This document shows positions 12,705 to 24,654 of a stretch of 64,000 bases of DNA, piece by piece. Under the pieces are notes generated by a model, which was not told where the DNA came from, searched no databases, and saw only the letters and a program-made list of their open reading frames with translations. A program made the position numbers and the translations under genes. How positions within the stretch are numbered: position 1 is the stretch's first letter; every line of letters starts with the position of its first letter. The stretch is from Ypsolopha sequella (taxonomy: Eukaryota; Arthropoda; Insecta; Lepidoptera; Ypsolophidae): positions 39,924,310 to 39,988,309 of the forward strand of contig OW203983.1 of NCBI GenBank assembly GCA_934047225.1, in the 5' to 3' direction.

Positions 12705-13510
12705 CGGCCTAGTGCGAGTCAGACTCGCGTACCTAGGGTTCCGTATTGTGGATGATATATTTAATTTTGTCTTTTTTTTGTGAAGTTCTCAGCCGCTTGA
12801 TTGTTTCTGTAATTTTTACGTAAACACATATTACCATGATTTTTTTCATATTTTTTGGTCCACCAGTTTTGGAGATAAGGGGAGGGTATACAATTTTTTA
12901 TGGTTTTTCAAGGATTACTCGAAATACAAACTGATACCCATATTTTATTTTTATAAAATATATTTTTTTATTTATTTTACTCCTTTTTTTATATTTTTTA
13001 TTTGTGCTCAATTTTTTTTAATCGCTATATTTTTCCTGTTATTGGCCAGTTCCCCAATTCATCATACAGTCAATATGATCTATAATCGTCATTTTTATTC
13101 ATATTTTTCGGTTTACCAGTTTCGAAGATAAGGGGGGGGGGGGTACATACATATTTTTGTGTTTTTCTTGAGATTCCTCGGAACCAGTGCGAGTAAATAT
13201 AGTAAAAGTATATATTTTTACAATCAACTTTTTAATGTCTACAATTTGATACCCATAATTATTTTTAGGAAAATATTGTTTATTTGTCTTACTGTTGTTT
13301 TGGAAATATTTTGAACAATTTCAAAATTTTCATATTTTTTTACGCTGTGATATGTGGGCAAATTAATGCTATTTTTTGCCAAATTTCATGTTTAATCTTT
13401 AACGGTGCTAAAGTTATGAGGCTGTGACATACGGACGTACGGACGGACGGACGGACAACGGAGCCTCACCATAAAGGTTCCTTTTGTACCTTTTAGGTAC
13501 GGAACCCTAA
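12705..13510 (+). repeat. GGGTTCCGTA-type lepidopteran repeat, about 0.8 kb
   Basis: It starts CGGCCTAGTGCGAGTCAGAC, has AGGGTTCCGTA just inside, and ends with the inverse TACGGAACCCTAA after a run of GGAC units. It has the same architecture as 28197..29304 and is widespread in Lepidoptera. No ORF. Confidence 0.6.
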
Positions 13511-14577
13511 TAAGGTGTAGTTAGGCTTAGACCATGTGCCAATACCTAGGTACGAACTCTTGCATTTTTTTGCAATCTCCTCAAATTCTTTAGAAGAGCA
13601 CTACAGGGATCGGATTTTTATTTTATTTTGGCGATAATATTAAATTATTCAATTACTTTTCTGCCATAGATATAGTCAGCCTAGAAAGGTACGTACTTTA
13701 TTCTAAAATACTGTATATACCTACGTAGCGTACTCGTAAGACCGATTGTTCTTGTCCTATGAAAACACTGATAAATTACAAACTTCTGACATATTCGAAA
13801 CTTCAGATAAATTTTAATCTTAAACGCACATTTACATTAAAAGGAACCGTAATCAAATAGTTCATATTTATGTACTGGTATAACGTTATCTTAAATCAGC
13901 TTGCAGTTTATCAATGGTAATTAAAAAATGAACAAATATAATGACCACCAAAATAAACTTTAATAACCCATATCTACATTCCTACCAAAAAGTAATAGTT
14001 AACACCAAAATAAGTAAATGTATACCAAATCTAGCCTTGAAAGATATCCCGAAATTGGAAATCCTTCAGTACAGAAGAGAGCCGGTAGGTTAGGTATGGT
14101 AGGTATACCCAGAACCAATATGGCCATTTAAAACATTAAAAATAGGGTTAAATCTTTGGTGCACATTTACTAAATATTTGGTGCACATTTACTATTTTCT
14201 GGGGGTCAGTTAAATACAGGCCATTAAAAAATATGACAAAACGATGTGTTTTCTCAAATATAATTTTTTCATTATAAGTTAATATTTTATTTTTATACTA
14301 TTTTCCGCGAATCATAAAAATTCGCAAAAAGCGCATCAATGAAATTACTGAATCATCTAAAGGAAAACCAATTCAAATCATTATTTTCGTAGACTCATTG
14401 TTCACAATTCAATTTTTAACAGAATATTTATGATTTTAATAAATTGTAATTAGTCACTCTAATTAATTCATCTTTTATTCAATTAATCATTTCTAGTACG
14501 TCTTACTCTTATTTTGTTGTAAATTTAATTTTACCATTAAATAATTTTATTTGCTATTCAATTCAATTCAATGCATA
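13511..14577. other. Intronic AT-rich DNA, nothing recognised
   Basis: No ORF, RNA gene or clear repeat was seen apart from short AT-rich low-complexity runs. Confidence 0.4.
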
Positions 14578-15000
14578 GATTAAATATGAGTCTTATTAGG
14601 GTTCAGTACCTAAAGGGCATAAAGAAACCATACGATACTCCGTTGTCCGTCTGTCTGTATGTATGTTTTTTGTATCAATACGTTTTTGGAAACAAATAGC
14701 AACAATTCGCCCCTTTTTTGATATTTCGTTCGCTCATCTTTGTGCATGTACAGCAACTTAATATGAATTGATAAAGAATTATAAAGAAATATGAGTCTGA
14801 GTCTTGTTAGGGTTCAGTAACTAAAGGATAAAAAATAAACAGTTGGATGTGACTCGTTGCCCGTATGTCCGTCCGTATGAATGTGACATCTTTTATACCA
14901 TTTAAATGACCTAAATGCATTTGTGGAAACAAAGAGAATCAATTCGCCCACACTTTATTTATTGATATCGCGTTCGCTCATGAATCCTTGTATCTATATG
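14578..15000 (+). repeat. Two-copy direct repeat with GGGTTCAGTA core
   Basis: Two units of about 200 bp share ATATGAGTCT, TTAGGGTTCAGTA, GTCCGT-rich sequence, CAATTCGCCC and CGTTCGCTCAT, and start near 14585 and 14790. They are diverged fragments of the GGGTTCCGTACC class. Confidence 0.5.
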
Positions 15001-16803
15001 CCTACTAACAAAATTTCAGGGTGTCACGTTACCAAAATACGGCGAATGAAGTGAGAGACGGTAAGTAGAAGCAAAATATAATTAAAATTTGTAAAAAAGG
15101 CATTTGTCTAACCAAAATATGTAATCTCAATGTTTCTAATAGGAATTCTCTTTCACAAAAATGATAAATTCTAGGATCCTCCCGAAGTTCAAAAGAGTTT
15201 TCCAATACATGCAATCTCATCTGGCTTGTTCGCAAATCCGCCATCTTGTGAACCGCTCAATGGGATATTGTCTTCTCCTTCGACAGGATCTGTTATTTAT
15301 GTGCGGCTTATTGTTTGCCCTTTATTTAGCATCCCATTCAGGTTAAGTTTGTTTGCCAAAGAACAGGTTTAGAGGTTTTACAGAGATTTGTTCGGAGGAC
15401 TTAAGCGATCCCTGGAAACACTTTGTTGAATTGTTGGAGTTTAATTTCGTGTAATATAATAGTAATTGTTTAAATAAGAAATATACACGAAATTTTTCAA
15501 GAATAATTAATATGTAATTATGATATAAACATTTACTAAGAATAATAAATATATAATTATGATTTATACTTAATTTAATTTAGACGTATATAGGTATGTT
15601 GTTTACCTTCATACTTAAATATGATATATACATACACATATGTGTATTGTATAATGTCACAAAATGCGTAAATAACAGTGAACTATCAGCCAATACTACC
15701 CACTTTTTTCCAAAATTGTTAATATTCCCTTCGGCAAGTTTACATACATAGATAAAAAATATATAGGTATGTACATGCAATATAAATACTTATGTAAAAT
15801 AGCCGCAAAAGCATTTGATTAAGATAAAATAAATATTAACAGTAAATATATATTCAGAGATAATAATTCCAGAAGTAAAATAAATAAAGAAACAGAGTTT
15901 CATAAATACAATTTGTTCTATTAAAATAGGTAACTACGAGTAAGTATGTATTTTTGGTTAAAATATAAGTAATTAGTTTGCTGTGCTTAATTAATAAACA
16001 AATAAACACTATAATAGTAATAATGTTTCCGATAAGAAACCTCAAGTTCACAATCTAACTAATAGGATATTATTCATACCGGATGTTTGTAATAATATCA
16101 ACGTTGACAATAAAACAGAAACTTAATTAAAAGAAAATAATAATAAAGCAATTAAAATTAAACCAGGAAATATAACGAGTTAATGAACATCAGCACAGCA
16201 ATAATACCTACTTGTAGCACAAGCTATTAATTTATACCACTCTATAACCATCGTAAATTACATACATTTTGTTCACCGGGATATATGCAAACAATTATAA
16301 ATTACTACTGAAATATTTGGTAAATTTTTAATTAATAACCGCTTAATACATTACTTGAAAAGCTTACCTGCAATTGCAAAAAAATACAACAGCTTCAACG
16401 CAATATTTTACAAAGATCCCAGCCGGAAGACAAACACAAAGTAAAACGATACAGGAGTTGTCACACTTTCTAAAGTTAACAAACTAATTGATGATTTTAA
16501 GAAATGACTGATACCGCCGTATCTTCGATCTTTGCAAAATAATATAGGTAGTTGTATTATTTTCCGTCAAAACATGATCAGTACCACATTCGCTCAGCAT
16601 CACTTAAGTATTACATTTTTGCAAGATATTTACTAAATGAATGTTTTTGAAAAAGGTTTTTTTTTCTCAGTGTTCAAGAATTTGAATAACTCAAAATTAT
16701 AAAATCACACCAATCCTCCGAAAACATATTACTCTCATGATTAGCATGGGTACATAAAATGAAAGTCTAATAAATAAATATATATATAATATTATGCAAA
16801 AGT
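15001..16803. other. Intron just downstream of the coding exon
   Basis: Strongly AT-rich with poly-A/T runs. Short ORFs at 15029..15346, 15580..15780 and 15854..16051 are low-complexity. No homeobox exon was seen in any reading. Confidence 0.4.
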
Positions 16804-16812
16804 ACTAACCTG
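16804..16812 (-). other. Splice donor of the msh-like first coding exon
   Basis: On the minus strand the coding sequence runs ...TCAG|GTTAGT, with the last exon base at 16810 and GT at 16809..16808. An in-frame TAG follows immediately in the intron, so the reading frame can continue only by splicing. The phase is 1. Confidence 0.75.
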
Positions 16813-17404
16813 ACATGACAGGAAAATGTGACTGGAAAAGTGGCCCAAAGGAAGGCACTACAGCAGAAGGACCAGGCCAGCCCAAGCCATGGTACGCTGC
16901 AGCAGCCGCTGCTAAAGCGCTAAATGGTGTTGGCCGTATAGGTCCTAGTCTTTCTTTATCATTCTCTCTCGGTGCATTTTCTTCATCGTCGCTTTGACCT
17001 CTATTTTGGAGATCTTCTACGTCTACAATAGAATCTTCTTGATTAACCGAATCTTCGTATTCATCGTCAGATGACATAACATTTGCTGATGCATTAAGAT
17101 TTAATGGTGATGATGATGATGGCCTCGGTGACAAGGATTTGCCGCCGGGAAGTTCTGGCTGAGCCGTCGGTGATTGTCTCAAAGGAGATTCCGGGATTGT
17201 CCGGTGATGTCTCATCATTTCTGCTGTTTCTTCAGCAGAAGAACGGTTAGCTTTGGTATCGGCCAGGATTGACGCAACGCTGAAGCTGATGCGGGAAGGT
17301 TTTGGTGGTTCAGTTGCCTCCACCGGGCTGCTGGGGTATCTCGATACACTCTCTATCGCCATATTCACTTCTTTGCTCTCTTCGTAGTTTTGTTTCTTTA
17401 ACAT
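16810..17404 (-). CDS. Dr: First coding exon of an EH1-containing homeobox repressor, probably msh/Drop (Msx family), partial
   Basis: This exon encodes the N-terminal 198 residues, plus one base, of a probable nuclear transcriptional repressor. The EH1-like motif FSVASIL lies at residues 41-47 and would bind Groucho/TLE. It is followed by Ser/Pro-rich sequence (about 70-107), an acidic stretch (DDEYEDS onward, about 113-142) and the segment RPTPFSALAAAAAAY (about 157-171), which resembles the region just before the homeodomain of insect Msx/Drop proteins. The exon ends CAG|GTTAGT on the minus strand, a good phase-1 donor, so the homeobox must be on the next exon, not seen here. Reading on upstream from the ATG at 17404 meets an in-frame TGA at 17443..17441. 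A second ATG at residue 15 (17362) has a better start context (A at -3, G at +4), so the true start is uncertain. Known in Drosophila: msh/Dr patterns dorsal neuroectoderm and muscle. The homeobox assignment rests on the N-terminal motifs alone. Confidence 0.75.
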
Positions 17405-17900
17405 TGACAGTCCTTCAGTTCCATTTAACACTTCAGTGGGTCACGGTTCACAGACTTGTGGTGTCACGTAGAGGGATCGTGTACGCATGCGGGCGCGGTC
17501 GGTGAATGACTGGCGGTTGAGACGCGCTTGGGGCCCTCGTGCCGTGAAGAGGCGGGCTCTGAATAGTCTCCACCTCTTGGTAAAGCCGTCCTTTTCCACC
17601 AATCGACCGTTCGGGCCCGAATTGATCCGAACGGGGGTCGAGGGGGACGGGGGCGATTTAGCACGCTCTTATCTCGTTAGTCGCCTTTGTGATACTCAAT
17701 TTTTTGTAGGAATCAAAACATAATTACCTTTTGTAAGGGTTCGCGCGTTTTGATCGCGCACTTTATGCACGCCACCAGCGGTATAAAGTATAAAAATATA
17801 ATGAGGCGCGGTGAATACCGCTTGTTAAATCCTTTTGAGCGGTCCTGCGGCGTCTCTTCTCTCTTTGTGAGATTAGAAGCGGCTCGACTGTTGAAGGGTT
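17405..17900 (-). promoter_or_regulatory. 5' leader and GC-rich promoter-proximal region of the msh-like gene
   Basis: This stretch just upstream of the coding exon is clearly richer in G+C and CpG than its surroundings, as expected near a developmental promoter. It contains an upstream ATG at 17488..17486, in the same frame as the main start, that opens a 15-codon uORF closed by the TGA at 17443..17441. AT-rich TATA-like stretches lie around 17780..17800, but I cannot place a transcription start or say whether an additional 5' non-coding exon exists. Shadow ORFs in this GC-rich DNA begin with GTG and are not believed. Confidence 0.4.
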
Positions 17901-19420
17901 AAAGCTGATTTTCGGTGCTTGCTGTAAACAGGATCCGTTTCAAATTAGCTTGCCAGATTTAGGACGGTTGACAGGAATGGCAATATTATTTCATGTTTTA
18001 TGATTTATGGTCTGAATCTTGTTTGTAACTTTGGAGTTTAATGCGCCCAAACAAGTTTAGCAAATCGTTATAGGTATATGTGCTCGTATATATACCTATA
18101 TTTTCGCATTTTATGATCTTAGGAGATCTTACGTTTATAATAAACTCAAAATTAAACTCAATATTATTGTCATTCTATTATTTACCTGCAATGTAGATAA
18201 TAATATATTATAATCTTTTATAGATGTGGTATGTAAATCTTTTTTATTTAAACTAGAACAAAAATTATTTTGCCTAAATTTCAATTTTTCCTTGAAGTTA
18301 GCTTCAGCATATCTAAAAAAAACGTAAATAATGATGAATCTCCCCTCGTTTCATATAAACGACTTCAAATCACTTTACACTCTACTTATCTTTAAAAATA
18401 CCCCACCAACCGTCGGACCACCACACGACAATCTCCCAAATGTCTTTAAACGATCATAAGCAAGCGTGAAAACTTGGGGTGATAGAAATTACCCTTGTGG
18501 CACTCCATCCTTGTCTACCTCAAATAATTTTATATCTTTGTCTTTTTTTATCGCAGATAGTTGGTACTAAATAGGTATTTAGTATTCGGTAGGGAACATA
18601 GTTAATTACGAGGGGTGAAAAGAAAAATGAGCGATAGTGTGTGATTCAGGCAATCGAACACTTTCACTAGGTTGAGATTTTAACACGCATGAGATAAAGG
18701 TTATTTTCGAAGATTTCACTGCTGACATATTGTTTTTTCATGGTTGCTGAGGGATTGAGTGGTGTTTGGTCTGTCATATTAGAGATATAAGGAAGTGAAG
18801 CTATAAATGGAACATTATTAATTATAGCAGTATAATAACGTTTTGGTATTATTATTGTTTTCTGTTTGTTTTTGTTATACGTCTCACCCGGTTGATTTCT
18901 CTAATAGATTGTACTTAAGATGAGAGATCTTTGTTTTTCATCAGACTTTTTTGTTTATTTTGTTCTTTTCGTCTATTTTGTTTATTTAAATATTACATAA
19001 CTACATGAAAATATTTACTTCATGTTTGATATATGCATGTACGTATATATATTTTTTTATATTTACAATATTTTCTTATAGAAACGATATTAGATTCCCT
19101 CTTGCAATAAATTATGCTTCCTGCAGCCCTAGTTTTTGTTGGATTACTTTACAAATATGTGACTCTAAATCATAACTCGGAATTCTTCACATAGTTTAGT
19201 AACCTCCTCGCCTATATTTGGACGGTTCTTCAGAATTCCGGATCATTTGCGAATACCAACGGTTTTCAGAGAACACGTGGTCTCCTAAATTACATGCTTT
19301 GTCATTTTCAATAAAAACCATTTGCCACACGATTTTTTGCTTGGTATGCCTAAGCTTGTAACAATATCAATATTTTTGTTAGATATATTTAATTAAGATA
19401 TGGCCTATGTTTATATAGAT
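17901..19420. other. Upstream intergenic DNA with no recognised feature
   Basis: AT-rich sequence without convincing ORFs. It could contain upstream exons or enhancers that cannot be seen from sequence alone. Confidence 0.4.
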
Positions 19421-19465
19421 TGGCCTATGTTCAGCAGTGGACGAATTCGGGCTGATGGATGGATG
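19421..19465 (+). mobile_element. 3' tail of an RTE-type LINE
   Basis: TGGCCTATGTTCAGCAGTGG is followed by CGGGCTGATGGATGGATG. This is the recurrent lepidopteran LINE 3' end with an (ATGG)n tail, also seen at 27090..27270. Only the tail is present. Confidence 0.65.
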
Positions 19466-19520
19466 TTCTAGAAAGTATTACCTGAAATATATAATATATA
19501 ATATAAATAAATAAATCTAA

Positions 19521-19768
19521 GTATAAGGTGACTTTTATTTATATAGCCAATATCATACTGGGTCCTGGGTAAGTGGTCAGGACCAAGGTTCAATGACACT
19601 TTTTGTGAAAAACGCCAAATTAAATTTGGTTTTTCTATGCTTATTGACTCGGAGTTGTTCGTGAATTGCAGTATAGGGGCTCATTTTTTTTTTCGTTTTC
19701 TGCAAAAAAGGTAATTGAACTTCGGTCCTGACCACTTACGAAGTCTATTCTACTGGTTGATAAAAAAT
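19521..19768. mobile_element. Foldback MITE related to the ACAAGGTGAC family
   Basis: The left arm (TAAGGTGACTTTTATTTATA...ATCATACTGG...AAGTGGTCAGGACC) is imperfectly inverted in the right arm (GGTCCTGACCACTTACGAAG). The left arm resembles 25619..25720. The right terminus is degraded. Confidence 0.55.
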
Positions 19769-19819
19769 GTTTTATTTGCTACTTAAAATAATCATAATTG
19801 TTTAACATCGTCAAGCAAC

Positions 19820-20243
19820 TTAAGGCGCTACGGAAAAAAATCGACACTTTCAGAACTTGCATATCTACTTAATTAAATAATGTATTATTTTGATAAAATA
19901 GTATATTATTTTTGGAATCTTTTTCTAGGGATCTGTTTAACAGAAACGCGATTGGAGAAATTCGGCTCGATAGAAATATTTATTGAAATGAGGTCTTTGT
20001 CGACACTAATTCTCCTGGTTTGACAATTTAGAATGACATATCGACTGCAATTATATTTTATTAGATTAGTTTCAACGTTATCTAGGACCTGGTTAAACGA
20101 AATTTTGATAGCAACTTAAGTACATTTTATATTAATAAAAAACCGACTTTTTGCTACTTTTCCACGAATCCGTCCCTCTCGCAGTGAGGGTTTTTTCGCA
20201 TATGGAATAACAGGAACTCTTAAACTTTTACATATCGCCTTAA
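19820..20243. mobile_element. TTAA-flanked MITE, 424 bp
   Basis: The ends are TTAAGGCG and CGCCTTAA, a perfect inverted pair including the TTAA target. The interior contains AACCGACTTTTTGCTACTTT and GTCCCTCTCGCAGTGAGGG, shared with 54056..54442. Probably a non-autonomous piggyBac-type element. Confidence 0.65.
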
Positions 20244-20944
20244 AACAAAACGTCTTAAATTATTGGTAAATACGGAAAGGCACAAATCTTTTTAAATATT
20301 TTTTTTTAGTCTTCTAGTATTATGATTTTATGGTATATGAATGAGGAAGTTAAAATAGGGGATCGAAAAACCCATTCATGTTTCTTATCCAATGATTTAT
20401 TTTTATTACTCCTATGAGTTCTGATAACATTAAAAAGCAGAACTCATGCATTTACTCGTAATGCAAAAAAACTTACCTAATCGGCAGAATATCAGTGTCA
20501 CACTGTCACATCAGTCTGTGGCGTATGTTGAGCCAGCGCCCTTTCAGTCTCTGTGTCACAAATTGTTTTTTTTTTCAATTGGTTTATATATTTTTGTTGT
20601 ATTATCTTGTAATGTTAATGTTCTTCTTGATTTTTTTAATTTTTATGTTTGTTTAGAGGCATGAATAAAGTTTTGTATCCATCTATCTAAGTTTTAAAAA
20701 TAGTTGGCAGATAAAATCGAAAACGAAATTGTCCTTTTCATAAAACCATTAATATATCACCCGTTCAGTTAAATTTGTAAATCATAATTTGACCCACACA
20801 GCCATGTGGTTGCGTGGGTATTCGTATTTCTGGACGAACATAATCACCGGGCTAATGTAACTAGGAAAACGTCAATTAGCAGACATTTTGCCGCGCTTTT
20901 TTCGCGCCAAAAAAAAAGACTCCATTATGATTAACGAGCGGAGC
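20244..20944. other. Intergenic DNA, nothing recognised
   Basis: AT-rich sequence. A 72-codon ORF at 20446..20664 is low-complexity and unsupported. Confidence 0.4.
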
Positions 20945-21240
20945 GATGTAATGTGAGACTCATTAGATGTTACAAATTGTCTTTGGGTTTTGGTTATGAT
21001 TATTAGGGATTAGGGCTTGGAGTTTGTCGATAATTTTATGAAAATGTGTGCTTCAAAAATATCTCGTTGTTAATTTGTTGTCAATTAAAGTAGTTAGGTA
21101 CAGAGAGATGTATTGTGAGACTCATTAGATGTTACAAATTGTCTTTGTGTTTTGGTTATGATAATTAGGGATTAGGGCTTGGAATTCGTCGATAATTTTA
21201 TTAAAAATTGTCCTTCAAAAATATCTCGTTATTAATCTGA
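20945..21240 (+). repeat. Local two-copy direct tandem repeat, 162-bp period
   Basis: GTGAGACTCATTAGATGTTA starts both units (20945..21106 and 21107..about 21240). The units also share TTTGGTTATGAT, GGGATTAGGGCTTGGA and AAAAATATCTCGTT. Differences are scattered, so this is an older duplication. Confidence 0.75.
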
Positions 21241-22631
21241 ATTACATTTTTTATAAATTTGATAACTAAAGTAGAGACAGCAACAAATGTACATAAATTG
21301 GTCTGCTAAATTCCAAGACTAAAACCATAACTAAAAGCACAGATTTTCGCCAAATTCAAGGATGTGAAATATCAAAAAAAGCGTTGACTGTTAAAATAAC
21401 AAAAATTTCACTTGATTATAAGTGTTTTTTTTTTACATCTACGTGAAAGGCTGGCTGCGTGTGTGTCAGTACAGATCGCGCCAAACTTCTAGTCCACTCT
21501 GAAGTGGATTCTCCGAAGAACATCCCTGCATTTTGCTCCTGTTTATTCGAATCGCCTCGTGGACTAAAATTTTGACACGATCTGTAAGAAAGCTTAGTAT
21601 CTTTTTTGTCCTTATTATTTAGCTTACTAATATTTTGCCAAGAGTCAATTACCTGCTGCTCGCTTGATGTTCCCATTTTTTTTATTGAAATACTCGTATG
21701 TATCTGTTCAAGTATCGATACTTTAAGGACAGGAAATATTTCACCCCACTAATTAGCTTCTGCTACCAGTTAATTTGGCTTCACAAGACATATTTGTATT
21801 TCAGTTTCAGATTATATTTTGACATTTCTGTTAATAGTTTGCAGGTGTTTCCTGGTATGCAATGAATTATTTCATATGTTACTTCACAAATGTTACTACG
21901 TAGATATTACTAATACTCACTTTCCTTTGGTTGTTATCTTACTACATAAGTGCTATTGATACTTTACTACACATAAAAAAATTACATGTATTCTTGTCAT
22001 AGCCATATTTGGAAAAAGAGTAAAATTGAAAATCTTAAAGAAATCAAATTGAGGTTCCTAGGTCAGTGCGTGTACCACAAAACAAGTTCTTTGTAAAATC
22101 ATAACCCATAAGATGCTCAAACACCACATTGAGAATACAACCTTCTTATGTCCACGTTAACCAACACGGCAAACAAAATTTACTGTACGCTTCCACAAAC
22201 AAAGAATACCAACACGTCCTACTCGATTAATTAGCAAGGCTTTTGTTTCTGGCAGCCATCTTGGACTCTTGGTGGCACGATTAAAAAGGTGTCCGCGTCA
22301 CTCAACGACAGGCGTGGTTTTTAACAAAAACGCTATTTGTTCGATTTCTGAACGGAATTTTAATCGACGCAAGATAAAGTTTTTGCGCGCGCCCCGGCCT
22401 TGCATAGCGATGGTTGTTCCGCGAAAAAGAGCCCTTTATCGATCCAATTAAAATTTCAAACACAAAATGGCTTCTTCGTTCGCCATCTTGGATTGATGCA
22501 AAAAAGCGCGCATTTGCTGATGTGACACAGGTTAATAAATAAGCAACTGTCGTATCTTTTTAGCAATTTTGGTCTGACCTAATAAGCCGGGTTACAATCG
22601 TTCAATATAGATATCTAATTTTGTATTGTTA
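21241..22631. other. Intergenic DNA including a CpG-richer block at about 22250..22500
   Basis: The block from 22250 to 22500 is GC-richer and flanked by two GCCATCTTGGA motifs in the same orientation. ORFs here (21416..21676, 22269..22451) have no recognised family. Confidence 0.35.
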
Positions 22632-23257
22632 TCCTACTTAATAATAATATAATAATAAATGCGAAAGTTTGGTTGGATGTATGGATGAATATTTGTTACT
22701 CCTTCACGCTGTAACTACGGTATCGATTGGGCTAAATCTTTGCACAAATGTAGTTCTAGACCTGAATTAGGACATAAGCTAATTTTATTCCATGAATCAG
22801 TTTCCATGGGATGGCAAGGGGGTGTCAAGTTCCTTCTTCACGCCGTACCTACTGAACTGATTGGGCTGAAACTTTGCGCAAATGTAGTTCTAGACTTGGA
22901 ACATGGGACAATAATTACCATGGGAACAAGAAATAGTGTCGTTCAGAGACGCGGCTCGGCTTTCAGCCTCACCAAACATACTATACTAGGGGATTAAATC
23001 ACTTATCAAAGACCGCCAAAAACACAGAGGATTGATTCAGAGAACAAAAAATTGTGTCGATCAGAAAAGCGGCTCGGCCTTCAGCCTCGCCAAAGACAAA
23101 TGGGGATCAATTAGAGATGATGAGAGCCCAAAATACTCCAAACCAGAATCAGATCAACCACGTACTAAAAAAAATTATCTGTTAATATTTATTTACAGAT
23201 TCGATACGACTATACAAAAACTTTATCAACGCGGGCGAAGCCGTGGGCAAAAGCTAG
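22632..23257 (+). mobile_element. Non-autonomous Helitron-like element, 626 bp
   Basis: The 5' end is A|TCCTACTTAATAATAATA. The 3' end has the hairpin-forming GCGGGCGAAGCCGTGGGC followed by AAAGCTAG|T. The TC start, the 3' hairpin about 10 nt before CTAG and the A/T insertion point are the hallmarks of Helitrons. The interior has two related blocks with TTACTCCTTCACGC-like and TTTGCGCAAATGTAGTTCTA sequences. No Rep/helicase is encoded. The left breakpoint of the 12.4-kb duplication falls inside it at 23100. Confidence 0.7.
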
Positions 23258-24353
23258 TCTTCAATATGATAGGGTTTAATATTGTCATGATAAATAAATC
23301 ATTTCGTGATTAATGTCTACCTTTTAGTTCGATTAGGATTTATGCAAAATTATTTACTTTCTTTTTTAGGCCGTGCTCTTCTGTTTTGGATAGCTGTAGC
23401 CACCTGCATGTAATGATAAAAGGTGACTAATTTTTATTCTATTGCGTAACGGAAAACGGAATAGATATACGGCACCATGTAGCGTTTATGGCCTCCTGGT
23501 ATTTTTGCACAATGGACCACCTTGAAATTTTACCAAAATACTTACTATTGTGATCATTGACCATGAATAGAGTGCGTTGTTAGTGAGGTAAAAAATATAG
23601 AACTTAAGAGGCCCCTCTACGACTTGAGTTTTCTTAAGATTCATACCTAAGTTAAAAACTGATTGTGAAGTAAACAGCTTCTTTGCTTATTTTTTTTTCA
23701 TAAGTATTATCTAGCGACATCCAACTACGTCTCTATACAGCCCAAAAAGCAAAATTCGACGGAACACCATCATAATAGCTGTCAGAATACCGTGAATATT
23801 GCCTCGTTTTTACGCCAAGTTTAGCAAGTTGTATAATTTTTATCTATACTGGAAATAAAGAAAGAAGGAAATAGAGACGCTTTTCATGCAAAGAAGACTA
23901 ACTTTATACTCCTTTCTTCAAGTAAACGGTTACCGTTTCATGGAAAACAGTTTTTGCCTGTAACTATTTCACAAAGTCGCTGCTTTTTGAATATCTCGTC
24001 ATCTTGCACTTCTTGATCAGAGATGGATCGGAGTATGGTTTGGGGGGGAGGGAAACATATACAAGGTGACTTTTTGATCATCATCCAAAATCATACTGGA
24101 GGCTTGGGTTACGTTAGACTGGGTCGTCGCGTAAACGTCTTCACTCGCCCAGATGAAGGCAGTCTAATTCTGCTGAAACTGGTCGGCTTTCCCGATCGTA
24201 ACACGTATTGAGGTGAGCCGTTTTTATATAAATCATTAATTATCCTCTAGTCTCATTTAATTCTATAACATAAGACTGTTTTGGAAAAACAACCAGTGTC
24301 CAATCTTTTCTAATTTGTTTTTTTTTTCTATGAATTTTCTATTTCTGGTAATA

Positions 24354-24418
24354 TTTGAATGTACTTAGGTTGTTTTTGTGGATTCTACATCCACAAAAAC
24401 AACCTAAGTACATTCAAA
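24354..24418. repeat. Perfect 30-bp-arm hairpin with 5-nt loop
   Basis: The left arm 24354..24383 (TTTGAATGTACTTAGG...GTGGAT) is exactly complementary to 24389..24418, with loop TCTAC. It is repeated at 36798..36862. Confidence 0.85.
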
Positions 24419-24609
24419 ATGTAACTACAAAAACAGAGCGTTGCCGGAAAAACCAACAACGTCAGTAACGTTTCTATGAAGAATAGCCGATAATTGAACT
24501 AACATTTTTTACTTTTTATTTATAAAATTAAGTGATTATATATATATAATTTAATAAAATAACATAAACAGGGATTTCTTCCATGAAACCCGTTTTATAA
24601 GGTTTTATT

Positions 24610-24654
24610 TACCTATGCCCAACAGTTGGTAGATATGGGCTGATTGATGTTGAT
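24610..24654 (+). mobile_element. 3' tail of an RTE-type LINE, diverged
   Basis: CCTATGCCCAACAGTTGGTA followed by GGGCTGATTGATGTTGAT. It is a diverged version of the lepidopteran LINE 3' end at 19421 and 27090. The second copy is at 37054..37098. Confidence 0.5.

Noticed and set aside
12705..13510. GTCCGTCCGT-type runs as independent microsatellites
   Set aside because: They are a regular internal part of the GGGTTCCGTAC repeat class and recur in several places with the same context.
1..16800. Homeobox exon of the msh-like gene within the window
   Set aside because: No frame gave a recognisable homeodomain (for example WFQNRR). A short exon could be missed by eye, but I saw no candidate.
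16815..16997. Plus-strand ORF opposite the msh-like exon
   Set aside because: Antisense shadow of the real coding exon.
17405..17431. Extension of the msh-like protein by nine residues to 17431
   Set aside because: The codon there is GTG and an in-frame TGA lies four codons upstream, so the first usable ATG is at 17404.
17302..17723. Several ORFs around the 5' end of the msh-like exon
   Set aside because: GC-rich DNA lacking stops. The minus-strand one starts with GTG and none shows a domain.
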